Origin: Cedecea lapagei
Lineage (GTDB): Bacteria > Pseudomonadota > Gammaproteobacteria > Enterobacterales > Enterobacteriaceae
NCBI RefSeq assembly: GCF_900635955.1
Contig: NZ_LR134201.1
Location: forward strand, 1,116,001 to 1,180,000
Reading direction: 5' to 3'
Length of the DNA stretch: 64,000 nt
A program made the translations under genes and the position numbers. Positions 41,523-50,122 of this stretch are shown in pieces (the first letter of the stretch is position 1; the number at the start of each line of letters is the position of its first letter). Below the pieces are notes generated by a model. That model did not search any database, was not told the DNA's origin, and saw only the letters and a list, made by a program, of their open reading frames with translations.

Positions 41523-42650
41523 TCAGGCGACAAGCTGTTCCATAATGCGCTGATACATCCGGGCCAGCAGCTGCAGGTCGGCGGCGTTGACGCATTCATT
41601 GATTTTATGAATGGTGGCATTCACCGGCCCCAGCTCAACAACCTGAGCCCCCATGCGCGCGATAAAGCGCCCGTCAGATGTACCGCCCGTGGTTAACAGC
41701 TGCGGTTTGATCTCATTATAGTGCTCAACGGCATTCACTACCGCATCCACCAGCTTACCGCGAGACGTCAGGAACGGCTGGCCGGAGAGCCACCACTCGA
41801 CGGTATAGCGCAGATCGTGTTTCTCCAGCAGGGCGACAACACGCTGCTTAATATCTTCATCAGTCAGCTCGGTACTGAAGCGGAAGTTAAACTGCACGAA
41901 CATGTCGCCAGGGATAACGTTGTTGCTGCCGGTACCGGCCTTCACGTTGGCGATCTGCATGCTGGTAGCGGGGAAGAACTCGTTACCTTTATCCCATTCA
42001 ATGTTCACCAGTTCGGCGATCATTGGCGCTGCGCGGTGAACCGGGTTGTCCGCCAGATGCGGGTAGGCAACGTGGCCCTGGACACCGTGAAGGGTCAGGT
42101 TGCAGGTCAGGGAGCCACGACGGCCATTTTTCACCACGTCGCCGACGACTTCGGTGCTGGACGGCTCGCCCACCAGGCAGTAGTCCAGGCGCTCGTGGCG
42201 CGCCATCAGCGCTTCAACGACCTTAACGGTGCCATTGGTCGCGCTGGCTTCTTCATCGGAAGTGATCAGAAACGCCAGACGGCCTTTATGGTCAGGATGC
42301 TGGGCGACAAAACGCTCGGCGGCCACCACCATCGCGGCCAGTGAACCTTTCATGTCTGCCGCGCCGCGGCCAAACAGCATGCCGTCGCGAATGGTGGGTT
42401 CAAACGGCGGGTTGATCCAGCGGTCGGCATCGCCCGACGGCACAACGTCGGTATGCCCGGCAAACGCCAGCGTTTCGCCCTGCCCACGCCAGGCCCAGAA
42501 GTTCTGGGTATCGCCAAAATCCATATGTTCAACGGTAAAACCAATGGCGCGCAGGCGTTCAATCAGCAGCGCCTGACAACCGGCATCATCCGGGCTCAGG
42601 GAAGGACGACGAATAAGCTGTTGCGTCAGCTCAATAACCGGGCAGGACAT
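41523..42650 (-). CDS. dapE: Succinyl-diaminopimelate desuccinylase DapE
   Basis: The 375-residue M20 enzyme has His66 in AFAGHTDVV, the Asp-containing GRGAADMKG, and the catalytic/metal pair in TSDEEASATNG (about 134-135). It uses two zinc ions to remove succinate in the lysine/diaminopimelate pathway. The length matches E. coli. It follows yffB by 4 bases and precedes ypfN. Confidence 0.97.
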   Translation of the reverse strand: MSCPVIELTQQLIRRPSLSPDDAGCQALLIERLRAIGFTVEHMDFGDTQNFWAWRGQGETLAFAGHTDVVPSGDADRWINPPFEPTIRDGMLFGRGAADMKGSLAAMVVAAERFVAQHPDHKGRLAFLITSDEEASATNGTVKVVEALMARHERLDYCLVGEPSSTEVVGDVVKNGRRGSLTCNLTLHGVQGHVAYPHLADNPVHRAAPMIAELVNIEWDKGNEFFPATSMQIANVKAGTGSNNVIPGDMFVQFNFRFSTELTDEDIKQRVVALLEKHDLRYTVEWWLSGQPFLTSRGKLVDAVVNAVEHYNEIKPQLLTTGGTSDGRFIARMGAQVVELGPVNATIHKINECVNAADLQLLARMYQRIMEQLVA

Positions 42651-42654
42651 AAGA

Positions 42655-43011
42655 CTATACCTCGTTGATAAACTGCTGATAGTGAGTTTCGTTGAAACCC
42701 AGCAGCATAGGCTGACCGGGCGCGCAGAGCAATGGGCGTTTGATGATTGCCGGCATCTCCAGCATCAGCGCCGCCGCGCTTTGTGCGTTATTGATGGATG
42801 CGCGATGCGCTTCGTCCAGCTTGCGCCAGGTGGTTCCACGCGTATTCAGCAGCGCTTCCCAGCCGAGCTCTGCGATAAAGCTGTTAAGCAGCGCGGCGTC
42901 CAGGCCATCAGCGCGGTAGTCGTGAAACTGGTAGTCAACGCCCTGAGCTTCCAGAAAGCGGCGCGCCTTTTTGATGGTGTCGCAGTTTTTAATGCCGTAC
43001 ATGGTGATCAT
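42655..43011 (-). CDS. yffB: ArsC/Spx-like protein YffB
   Basis: The 118-residue thioredoxin-fold protein starts MITMYGIKNCDTIKKARRFLE, with a single conserved Cys10, and carries NTRGTTWRKLDE and KRPLLCAPG.PMLLGF, as in E. coli YffB. It is not a proven arsenate reductase. It is the first gene of yffB-dapE-ypfN. Confidence 0.93.
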   Translation of the reverse strand: MITMYGIKNCDTIKKARRFLEAQGVDYQFHDYRADGLDAALLNSFIAELGWEALLNTRGTTWRKLDEAHRASINNAQSAAALMLEMPAIIKRPLLCAPGQPMLLGFNETHYQQFINEV

Positions 43012-43182
43012 GGTGGCGGTCGGTCCCGTTTTACTTTTTTCTGAGTGAGACCATTTTGCCGCAGGTGAGGGGAATTATCGACCATGATTCCGCGCTAAAT
43101 CGTTATTCTGCTAACAATATATTTGTGAAGATGCTCAACACTTGGTCGCTCAAAAAGGGTTCAATCGGAGGATATATCTGCG

Positions 43183-43188
43183 TATAAT
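43183..43188 (+). promoter_or_regulatory. -10 box upstream of ypfM
   Basis: A perfect TATAAT lies 25 bases before the ypfM ATG. No good -35 box is seen at normal spacing. Confidence 0.5.
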
Positions 43189-43213
43189 TGCGCCAACTTC
43201 AAGAGAGGCGGTT

Positions 43214-43273
43214 ATGATCGAGCACGAATTAGGGCAGTGGAAAGACTTCATCGAAGATATGTTGCGCAAATAA
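43214..43273 (+). CDS. ypfM: 19-residue small protein YpfM
   Basis: The frame encodes MIEHELGQWKDFIEDMLRK and stops at TAA. It matches the E. coli small protein YpfM almost residue for residue (MIERELGNWKDFIEVMLRK), in the same place between yffB and acrD. AGAGAGG precedes the ATG. The protein is an amphipathic helix with no membrane segment. Function is unknown, but conservation at this length argues for a real product. Confidence 0.88.
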   Translation: MIEHELGQWKDFIEDMLRK

Positions 43274-43336
43274 GCGTTCCGGCATAAAAAGCAACGGCGC
43301 GATATTCTGGTACTGAATACTCAGCGAACATCCAAT

Positions 43337-43367
43337 AAAAAAGCGACCTTTAAAGGTCGCTTTTTTT
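43337..43367. terminator. Bidirectional terminator after ypfM and acrD
   Basis: A 30-base near-perfect palindrome with GCGACC/GGTCGC core, A-run on the left and seven T on the right. Confidence 0.92.
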
Positions 43368-43388
43368 GTGGCTGAAGCAGAGAGAAGC

Positions 43389-46300
43389 TTAGTCGTGTGG
43401 CTCTTTCAGCGGGAAGCGCCTGCGCACCAGCATAAAGAACAGCGGCACAAAGAAGATGGCCAGCACGGTGGCGGAGATCATCCCGCCCATGACGCCGGTG
43501 CCTACCGCATGCTGGCTGCCGGAACCTGCCCCGGTGCTGGTGGCCATCGGCAATACGCCGAAAATAAACGCCAGGGAAGTCATCAGGATTGGGCGCAGGC
43601 GCTGGCGACAGGCCTCAAGCGTAGCGGCCACCAGCTCCTTGCCTTTTGCATTCAGATCGTTGGCAAATTCGACGATCAGAATGGCGTTCTTCGCCGAAAG
43701 CCCAATGACCGTCAGCAGACCAACCTGGAAGTAAACGTCGTTCTCCAGGCCGCGCATCCAGGTGGCGAACAGCGCACCTATCACCCCAAGCGGCACGACG
43801 AGCATAACGGAGAACGGCACCGACCAGCTCTCGTACAGCGCGGCAAGGCAGAGGAAGACCACCAGCAGCGAGATGGCATAAAGCGCAGGCGCCTGCGCGC
43901 CCGACAGGCGTTCCTGATAGGACATCCCCGTCCACTCAAGGCCAAAGCCGTTTGGCAGCTTGCTGACCAGCTGTTCCATAATGTCCATTGCGGTGCCGGT
44001 ACTTAATCCCGGTGCAGCTTCACCCACAATCTCCAGCGCGGAATAGCCGTTGTAGCGCTCAAGGCGCGGTGACCCTGTTTCCCAGCGGGAGGTCGCAAAG
44101 GCGGAGAACGGCACCATACCGCCGCTTTTGTTCCGCACGTACCAGCTGTTGATGTCGTCCGGCAGCATACGGTATTTGGCTTCGGCCTGGACATAAACCT
44201 TTTTCACCCGTCCGCGATCCATAAAGTCGTTCACGTAGCTTGAGCCCCAGGCGGTTTGCAGGGTGTTGTTGATATCGTCAATGGAGACACCCAGCGCCTG
44301 AGCTTTACGCTGGTCGATATCAATTTGTAGCTGCGGGCTGTCGTCGAGGCCGTTGTGGCGTACGCGGGTGAGCTGTGGATCGTTGCTGGCCATTTCCAGC
44401 AGCTGGTCACGCGCCTGCATTAGCGCATCGTGCCCGGCTCCGCCGTGATCCTGCAGTTCCATATCAAAGCCCGCCGCGTTGCCCAGGCCGTTGATCGCCG
44501 GTGGGCTGCTGGCAATAACGCGTGCCTCTTTGATTTTGTTAAACGCTTTGGTTGCGCGCTCGATAATGGCAAACGAACTGCCGTCCGCGCTGCGCTCGTC
44601 CCAGTCCTTCAGGCGGATAAACATACGCGCGACGTTTTGCCCGTTCCCGCCCGGCCCGGCGCCGATGGTGGAGAAGACCGAAACGACGTTATCTTTCTCT
44701 TTGGTCAGGTAATAGTGCTCAACCTGCTGCACCACTTTTGTTGTCTGCTGCTGCGTTGCACCGCTGGGAAGCTGCACGGAAGTGGTAAACACGCCCCGAT
44801 CTTCCTGCGGCAGGAATGAGGTGGGCAGCTTGAGGAACAGGAACACCATGCCGCCGAGCAGCAGGGCGTAAATCAGCATCCAGCGCAGGCTGTGGGCAAG
44901 GATTCGGGCCACGCCATTTTCGTAGCGTTCGGCGCTGCGGTTAAAGGTGCGGTTGAACCAGCCGAAGAAGCCTTTCTGGCCGTGATGTTCGCCTTTGTGT
45001 AGCGGCTTAAGAATGGTGGCACACAGGGCCGGCGTGAGGATCATCGCCACCAGAACCGAGAGCACCATGGCGGCAACAATAGTGACCGAGAACTGGCGGT
45101 AAATCGCGCCGGTGGTGCCGCCGAAGAAGGCCATTGGCACAAACACGGCGGACAGCACCATGGCAATACCGACCAGCGCCCCCTGAATTTGGCCCATCGA
45201 TTTGCGGGTGGCCTCCCGGGGAGAGAGGCCTTCCTCGCTCATAATACGCTCGACGTTTTCTACCACCACGATGGCGTCATCCACCAGCAGGCCGATGGCC
45301 AGCACGGTCGCGAACATCGTTAACGTGTTAATGCTGTAGCCGAAGACATAAAGCACGGCGAAGGTGCCGAGCAGTACTACCGGCACCGCAATGGTTGGGA
45401 TCAGCGTGGCGCGGAAGTTTTGCATGAACAGGTACATCACCAGGAACACCAGCAGAATCGCTTCCAGCAGCGTTTTCACCACGTCGGTAATCGAGGCTTT
45501 CACGAACGGTGAGGTTTCGTAGGCGATTTTCGCTTCAAGGCCGTGAGGGAAGAACTGCGATAGCTCGGCAATTTTGGCGCGAGCCAGCTTGTCGGTTTCC
45601 ATCTCGTTGGCGCCGGAGGCAAGCTTAATCCCCAGCCCGGAAGCGGCCTGGCCGTTATAGGTGCTCAGAAAATCGTACTTTTCCGCTCCCATCTCAACGT
45701 CAGCGACGTCGCCGAGTGTGACCAGCGAACCGTCCTGATTCACCCTCAGGGTAATGTCTTTAAACTGCTGCGGCGTTTGCAGCAGCGACTGGGCGTTGAT
45801 GGTGGCGTTTAGCGCCTGTTTGTCCAGCGCCGGGGTGCCGCCAAGCTGACCGACGGCAATTTGCGCATTCTGGGATTTGATGGCGGTGACCACGTCCTGG
45901 GTCGTCATCTGATAATTAATGAGCTTGTTAGGATCCAGCCAGATGCGCATGGAGTACTGCGAGCCGTAGGCATCCACGCTGCCAACGCCGTTGACGCGGC
46001 TCATCGGGTCCTGCACGTTACTGGCAACGTAGTCGGCGATATCCTGCTTATCCATGCTGCCGTCGGTGGAGACAAAGGCCACCATCAGGATATTGGTGTC
46101 GCCGGTTTTATTCACCGTGACGCCCTGGGTCTGTACATCCTGCGGCAGCTTTCGCACCGCTGACTGCAGCTGATTTTGTACCTGCTGAACCGCCGAGTCT
46201 GGATCGGTGCCGGCCTTAAAGCTCAGGGTAATGGTTGCCTGACCGGCGCTGCTGCTCTGGGAGGACATGTACATCATGTTGTCCAGCCCGGTCATGCTTT

Positions 46301-46499
46301 GTTCGATCACCTGGGTGACCGTGTTCTCCAGGGTTTGCGCGGAAGCGCCAGGGTAGTTGGCGGTGATCCTCACGTTTGGCGGCGCGAGGTCGGGGTATTG
46401 CTCGACGGGAAGGGAAAAAATAGCCAATGCCCCGGTCAGGCAAAGCAAGATTGCCAATACCCAGGCAAAAATGGGGCGAGAAATGAAAAAATTCGCCAT
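43389..46499 (-). CDS. acrD: RND multidrug efflux permease AcrD
   Basis: The 1036-residue HAE1-family pump matches E. coli AcrD (1037 residues) throughout. It starts MANFFISRPIFAWVLAI and has two large periplasmic loops and 12 helices; helix 4 carries VLAIGLLVDDAIVVVENVERIM with the paired Asp residues needed for proton relay. No membrane-fusion gene is adjacent, in keeping with AcrD's use of AcrA and TolC. It exports aminoglycosides and other polar drugs. A BaeR-like box lies upstream. Confidence 0.97.
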   Translation of the reverse strand: MANFFISRPIFAWVLAILLCLTGALAIFSLPVEQYPDLAPPNVRITANYPGASAQTLENTVTQVIEQSMTGLDNMMYMSSQSSSAGQATITLSFKAGTDPDSAVQQVQNQLQSAVRKLPQDVQTQGVTVNKTGDTNILMVAFVSTDGSMDKQDIADYVASNVQDPMSRVNGVGSVDAYGSQYSMRIWLDPNKLINYQMTTQDVVTAIKSQNAQIAVGQLGGTPALDKQALNATINAQSLLQTPQQFKDITLRVNQDGSLVTLGDVADVEMGAEKYDFLSTYNGQAASGLGIKLASGANEMETDKLARAKIAELSQFFPHGLEAKIAYETSPFVKASITDVVKTLLEAILLVFLVMYLFMQNFRATLIPTIAVPVVLLGTFAVLYVFGYSINTLTMFATVLAIGLLVDDAIVVVENVERIMSEEGLSPREATRKSMGQIQGALVGIAMVLSAVFVPMAFFGGTTGAIYRQFSVTIVAAMVLSVLVAMILTPALCATILKPLHKGEHHGQKGFFGWFNRTFNRSAERYENGVARILAHSLRWMLIYALLLGGMVFLFLKLPTSFLPQEDRGVFTTSVQLPSGATQQQTTKVVQQVEHYYLTKEKDNVVSVFSTIGAGPGGNGQNVARMFIRLKDWDERSADGSSFAIIERATKAFNKIKEARVIASSPPAINGLGNAAGFDMELQDHGGAGHDALMQARDQLLEMASNDPQLTRVRHNGLDDSPQLQIDIDQRKAQALGVSIDDINNTLQTAWGSSYVNDFMDRGRVKKVYVQAEAKYRMLPDDINSWYVRNKSGGMVPFSAFATSRWETGSPRLERYNGYSALEIVGEAAPGLSTGTAMDIMEQLVSKLPNGFGLEWTGMSYQERLSGAQAPALYAISLLVVFLCLAALYESWSVPFSVMLVVPLGVIGALFATWMRGLENDVYFQVGLLTVIGLSAKNAILIVEFANDLNAKGKELVAATLEACRQRLRPILMTSLAFIFGVLPMATSTGAGSGSQHAVGTGVMGGMISATVLAIFFVPLFFMLVRRRFPLKEPHD

Positions 46500-46568
46500 G
46501 CGGTCAGGACCTCTTTAAAAGCTTCTAATTGTTATCAATAACCGCACCACTGTAGCTTTAACCGCGTA

Positions 46569-46584
46569 GTCAAACGTGGAGAAA
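46569..46584 (-). promoter_or_regulatory. Possible BaeR box of acrD
   Basis: On the minus strand TTTCTCCACGTTTGAC agrees with 12 of 16 positions of the BaeR consensus (TTTCTCCATnATTGGC, from memory), about 70 bases upstream of the acrD ATG. BaeSR activates acrD in E. coli and Salmonella. Confidence 0.45.
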
Positions 46585-46633
46585 TTTAGGAGATGGTGTA
46601 AATTACCTTTGTAATTGGCAGGATTTGTAACTG

Positions 46634-46649
46634 TACCCTCTATGGGGTA
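46634..46649. promoter_or_regulatory. NarL/NarP-like 7-2-7 element between narP and acrD
   Basis: TACCCTC-TA-TGGGGTA is an inverted pair of heptamers resembling TACYYMT, each imperfect at its inner end. It stands just past the narP stop and upstream of acrD. It could equally be a short terminator stem for narP. Confidence 0.3.
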
Positions 46650-46652
46650 GTT

Positions 46653-47294
46653 TTAACTCCTTCTTTCCAGAAAAAGCACGGTTGCCGCCACGCGCGATCT
46701 GACCTGCAGCTTACGAAGCAGGTTACGGATGTGCACTTTTACCGTCTCCTCTGAAATATGCAGGCCGCTGGCGATTTGTTTGTTCGACAGGCCGCGAGCC
46801 ACCTCTGACAGCACGTCAAGTTCACGCTCAGTGAGGATAGCAAAGGGATCGCCGCTCTGCCGCTCGCTGCCGCGGTGAGTCAGGTACTCGCGAACCTGTT
46901 CGCTGAACGCCTTTTCCCCCTTCAGACACTGGTGAATTTGCTGCAGCAGAACGTCCGGATCGCTGTCTTTCAGCAGGTAGCCATCTGCTCCGGCATCAAT
47001 CAGCGTAAAGATATCGCTGCGGGCGTCGGAAACGGTGAGTATCACCACTCGGGCGCTGATGCCGTCCCGGCGTAGAGCGTTGAGCGTATCCAGGCCGCTA
47101 AGTCCTTTCATATTAAGGTCCAGCAGAATGAGATCCGGCGACAGCCGGTTAGCTAAACTGATGGCTTCGGCTCCACTGCTGGCTTCGCCCACGACAGAAA
47201 AAGCGCTGTCCAGCTCGAGGAGCTGGCGGATCCCACGCCTCATCAGCGGATGATCGTCGACGATTAAAACCTGGTGTACCGTTTTCTCTGACAT
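46653..47294 (-). CDS. narP: Nitrate/nitrite response regulator NarP
   Basis: From the ATG at 47294 (AGGAG upstream) the product has 213 residues. The receiver domain has DDHPLMRRGIRQLLELD and the phosphoacceptor Asp59 in LILLDLNMKGLSGLDTLNALRRDG, a stretch shared with E. coli NarP rather than NarL. The C-terminal LuxR-type DNA-binding domain has LTERELDVL and LSNKQIASGLHISEETVKVH. It lies 19 bases after narQ, so sensor and regulator are one operon here, whereas in E. coli they are far apart. It likely controls the nap operon. Confidence 0.94.
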   Translation of the reverse strand: MSEKTVHQVLIVDDHPLMRRGIRQLLELDSAFSVVGEASSGAEAISLANRLSPDLILLDLNMKGLSGLDTLNALRRDGISARVVILTVSDARSDIFTLIDAGADGYLLKDSDPDVLLQQIHQCLKGEKAFSEQVREYLTHRGSERQSGDPFAILTERELDVLSEVARGLSNKQIASGLHISEETVKVHIRNLLRKLQVRSRVAATVLFLERRS

Positions 47295-47313
47295 TGCTGA
47301 CTCCTGAATCAAG

Positions 47314-49023
47314 TTAATTATTGTTATGGTCGCCGGCATCGGCCGGGGGAGTGGAGGTGAAATGGACCTCCACAAGCGTGCCGCCCTGCGGCGGAAGAGA
47401 TATTTTTAGTTCTCCGCCAAGGCGTCCTGCGCGTTCGTGCATGATATTCAGTCCGTAGTGCCCTTCAGGCTCTTCGAGGCTGGCGATACCGTCTCCGTTA
47501 TCAAATACCGAGGCATAATGCTTGCCGCCCGGCGCCGAACGACAAACGATCTCAATCCTGCCCGCATTCGCGTGTTTAATGGCGTTGAGCACCGCTTCGC
47601 GGATGATTTGCAGCAGATGAATTTGCTGAGAAGCATCCAGTGCCTGAGTGGGCATGCTGCATTCCAGCGCGATCTCTGCCTGGGTTTGCTCGCGCAGCGG
47701 CGCCAGCAATTCCTGCAGCGCCGCCGGAAGATCGGCCTGCTGCAGCGTCAGGCGGAAGGTAGTGAGCAGTTCGCGGAGCTGGCGGTAGGCGTCGTTTAAC
47801 GCCTGGGAAAAATCGTCGACAATGCGCTGTGCGGGCAGATTCTCTTCCGGCACCGCACGCTTAAGCAGCGTGAGCTGAATGCGCAGATAGGAGAGAACCT
47901 GAGCCAGAGAGTCGTGCAGTTCGCGGGCAATGGTGGCTCGCTCTTCCATCAGCAGCAGCTGCTGGTAGTGCTTCTGCGCCTGGCTAAAGTAGACGCCTCG
48001 CCCCAGCATGGTGGCAACGCTTTTCATTAATGGGGGGGAGGGCTCCTCGCCCGTAGACTGCCAGCGCAGCGTGCCGAAAGCGCTGTCCTGCTGAACCAGC
48101 GGCAGGGTGTTCCATCTGGCCTCCGGCAGCGGCGTCCCCTCCGTCAGGCACCAGTTTTCACCGACCTGCATTTCCAGCGCGCCAACCGCCTCGTGCTGAT
48201 GAATAATGTTTAAAATCTGCGCGAAGCAGTCGCGGTTGATGGTACTGACGTTTAGCGCCTGCGAGCAGCTGTAAAGCACCTCCAGCATACGGTTGGCCTC
48301 CTGCAGGCGCAGGGTTTTTTGCTCAACCTGCTGCTCTAAAGAGCGATAGAGTTTCTGCAGCTCATCCGCCATGCGGATAAAAGCCTGCGCCAGCGAGCCC
48401 AGCTCATTGGGCAGTGAGCGATCGAGTTCCGGCGGCGTAAACTCGCCGCGTTCGATGGCTTTGCTCGCTTCGACCATCGTGTTGAGCGGCGCGACCACCT
48501 GCTGACGAATGCGGCGCAAAGTGAAGAACACTAGAGTGAAAATTGCCATAAAGCCTACGACCGAAGCCACGACAACCTGGATCATTTTTCGCTCGGCGTA
48601 GTGCTGCAGCGCCAGCACAAACAGGTCGATTTGTTGGACGTAGGCCGCGATGTTATAGCGATACCAGTCGATATCTTCGTTCAGAATATGGTTCTGCATT
48701 TGCTGCCAGGCAAGCTGCAGCGAGTGGTAGCGTGTTTTCACCTCGTCAGGCACCCAAAACCGATTGAGCTGCTGCAGGGTTGGAGAGTCCAGCGAGCGCT
48801 GGTACTGCTGCAAATGTGCCGAAATTGCTTTCGGGTTGCTCTGAAGATCGTAACCAAGACGGTAGCTCTGCATGCGCAGCGAGCCGGCAATATTGACCGC
48901 TTCCGCGTCCTTCAGGCTGCTGGCGAGCGTCAGCATCGCGATGCCGGTCGAGAGCAGCGACAGCAGGACAATCGAAAAGAAAGCGCGAGCGAGGCTGGTG
49001 GAGACCGAGCGTTTAACAGTCAC
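47314..49023 (-). CDS. narQ: Nitrate/nitrite sensor histidine kinase NarQ
   Basis: A GTG at 49023 gives (M)TVKRSVSTSLARAFF, matching the E. coli NarQ start, for 569 residues. The first membrane helix is followed by the periplasmic P-box (NIAGSLRMQSYRLGYDLQS), a second helix before RRIRQQVV, a HAMP linker, a cysteine-containing central module, the HisKA_3 H-box ARELHDSLAQVLSYLRIQL and an HATPase end with GHYGLNIMHERAG. It signals periplasmic nitrate/nitrite to NarP and NarL. It is divergent from napF. Confidence 0.95.
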   Translation of the reverse strand: MTVKRSVSTSLARAFFSIVLLSLLSTGIAMLTLASSLKDAEAVNIAGSLRMQSYRLGYDLQSNPKAISAHLQQYQRSLDSPTLQQLNRFWVPDEVKTRYHSLQLAWQQMQNHILNEDIDWYRYNIAAYVQQIDLFVLALQHYAERKMIQVVVASVVGFMAIFTLVFFTLRRIRQQVVAPLNTMVEASKAIERGEFTPPELDRSLPNELGSLAQAFIRMADELQKLYRSLEQQVEQKTLRLQEANRMLEVLYSCSQALNVSTINRDCFAQILNIIHQHEAVGALEMQVGENWCLTEGTPLPEARWNTLPLVQQDSAFGTLRWQSTGEEPSPPLMKSVATMLGRGVYFSQAQKHYQQLLLMEERATIARELHDSLAQVLSYLRIQLTLLKRAVPEENLPAQRIVDDFSQALNDAYRQLRELLTTFRLTLQQADLPAALQELLAPLREQTQAEIALECSMPTQALDASQQIHLLQIIREAVLNAIKHANAGRIEIVCRSAPGGKHYASVFDNGDGIASLEEPEGHYGLNIMHERAGRLGGELKISLPPQGGTLVEVHFTSTPPADAGDHNNN

Positions 49024-49213
49024 TGCGCAATAACCCCTGAAAGTATATGGTGGGGCGAAACCTACCAGAATCTGCCCTGTGGGCAAACGACAGGCTGCGA
49101 CTTTTTTGCCCTGGCGCTAAAAAAGCTGCCTCATTTAACCTCAGCTTTGCCACATCATAACGCTCTTCTTACATCTACCGGCGGGGCCTTATTACGCCTA
49201 ACCCGTCACCCCT

Positions 49214-49227
49214 TTGATCCGACAACG
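49214..49227 (+). promoter_or_regulatory. Degenerate FNR-like site upstream of napF
   Basis: TTGAT followed by a poorly conserved second half (TTGATCCGACAACG). Its centre (49220.5) is exactly 20 bp upstream of the NarP site centre, the spacing recalled for FNR (-64.5) and NarP (-44.5) at E. coli napF. Confidence 0.5.
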
Positions 49228-49232
49228 GCATT

Positions 49233-49248
49233 TACCCCTTTAGGGGGA
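49233..49248 (+). promoter_or_regulatory. NarP/NarL 7-2-7 site of napF
   Basis: TACCCCT-TT-AGGGGGA is an inverted pair of TACYYMT heptamers spaced by two bases, one exact and one with a single mismatch. It is the arrangement that NarP binds at the E. coli nap promoter. Confidence 0.8.
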
Positions 49249-49271
49249 TGCTTTTGTAACCCCTCGTCGAA

Positions 49272-49277
49272 TACTTT
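49272..49277 (+). promoter_or_regulatory. Predicted -10 box of napF
   Basis: TACTTT lies where a -10 box would fall if the NarP site were centred at -44.5, giving a start site near 49285. Confidence 0.45.
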
Positions 49278-49376
49278 AAGCACGGAAGAAAAACCGCAGT
49301 AAGTGCGCGGATAAAAAGAAGAACCTTTAACCCGGTAGCGACCCGATACCCGGTATTTGAAGCAAGGATTTGCCCC

Positions 49377-49869
49377 ATGGCTAAACTGACCCGTCGCGGC
49401 CTGCTGACCGGTGGCTGGCACAGCCTTACCTCTGTCATCCGTCCTCCCTGGAGCGGCGAAGAAACGCATTTTCTGCTGGACTGCACGCGCTGCGATCTGT
49501 GCATTACCGCCTGTCAAAGTCGGGTGCTGCGGCGTGGCGCAGGCGGCTATCCTGAAGTCGACTTTAGCCGGGGCGAATGCACGTTCTGCTATGCGTGCGC
49601 GGAGGCTTGCCCTCAGCCGCTTTTTGCACCGCAATCTTCCCGGCCCTGGTCGCTCGCTTTACAGCTTGCTGATACCTGCCTTGCTCGTCATCAGGTGGAG
49701 TGCCGCAGCTGTGAAGATGCCTGCGCGCCCCGGGCGATTCGTTTTTTTACCCACTCTGCAGGACGTGTCCCGTCCACAGATCTCTTCGTCTGCCTGTCAC
49801 GGCTGCGGCGCCTGCGTCGCCGGGTGCCCGACGTCTGCCATAACCCTGAGGCCACAAGATGCACACTGA
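49377..49869 (+). pseudogene. napF: napF with a +1 frameshift in a T7 tract
   Basis: NapF is a cytoplasmic ferredoxin-type protein with four [4Fe-4S] clusters that interacts with NapA. The frame starts at 49377 with RRGLLTG and CTRCDLCITAC, and reads on to the CRSCEDACAPRAIRF block, then goes out of phase at seven T (49742-49748). In the next frame the expected end is intact: CHGCGACVAGCPTSAI to the stop at 49867-49869, overlapping napD as in E. coli. Removing one T yields 163 residues, against 164 in E. coli. It is either a sequencing error or a very recent mutation. As written, the last cluster-binding motif is lost. Confidence 0.9.
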
Positions 49870-50122
49870 CTGGCACGTATGCGGCCTGGTGGTTCAGGCC
49901 AAACCTGAACACGTTGCTGCCGTACGCGGCGCGATTAACGCCCTGCCGGGCAGCGAGGTTGCGGTTGACGATGCCGACAGCGGCAAGCTGGTGGTGGTCA
50001 TCGAGGCCTCCCGGAGCAGCACGCTGCTCGAACAAATTGAGCGGGCACGCAATATCTCCGGCGTGCTGGCGGTGTCGCTGGTTTATCACCAGCAGAATAA
50101 ACAAGGTGAGGAAGCACCATGA
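49859..50122 (+). CDS. napD: NapA signal-peptide chaperone NapD
   Basis: The 87-residue ferredoxin-fold protein begins MHTDWHVCGLVVQAKPEHV and matches E. coli NapD. It binds the Tat signal peptide of NapA and delays export until the molybdenum cofactor is inserted. Its start lies within the end of napF and its stop overlaps the napA start (ATGA), so it is tightly coupled on both sides. Confidence 0.95.
   Translation: MHTDWHVCGLVVQAKPEHVAAVRGAINALPGSEVAVDDADSGKLVVVIEASRSSTLLEQIERARNISGVLAVSLVYHQQNKQGEEAP

Larger units (their letters stand above)
49024..49376. other. 353-bp divergent narQ-napF control region
   Basis: It contains the napF promoter elements listed separately and about 90 bases of napF leader, plus the narQ 5' region. 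No further gene is seen. Confidence 0.7.
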
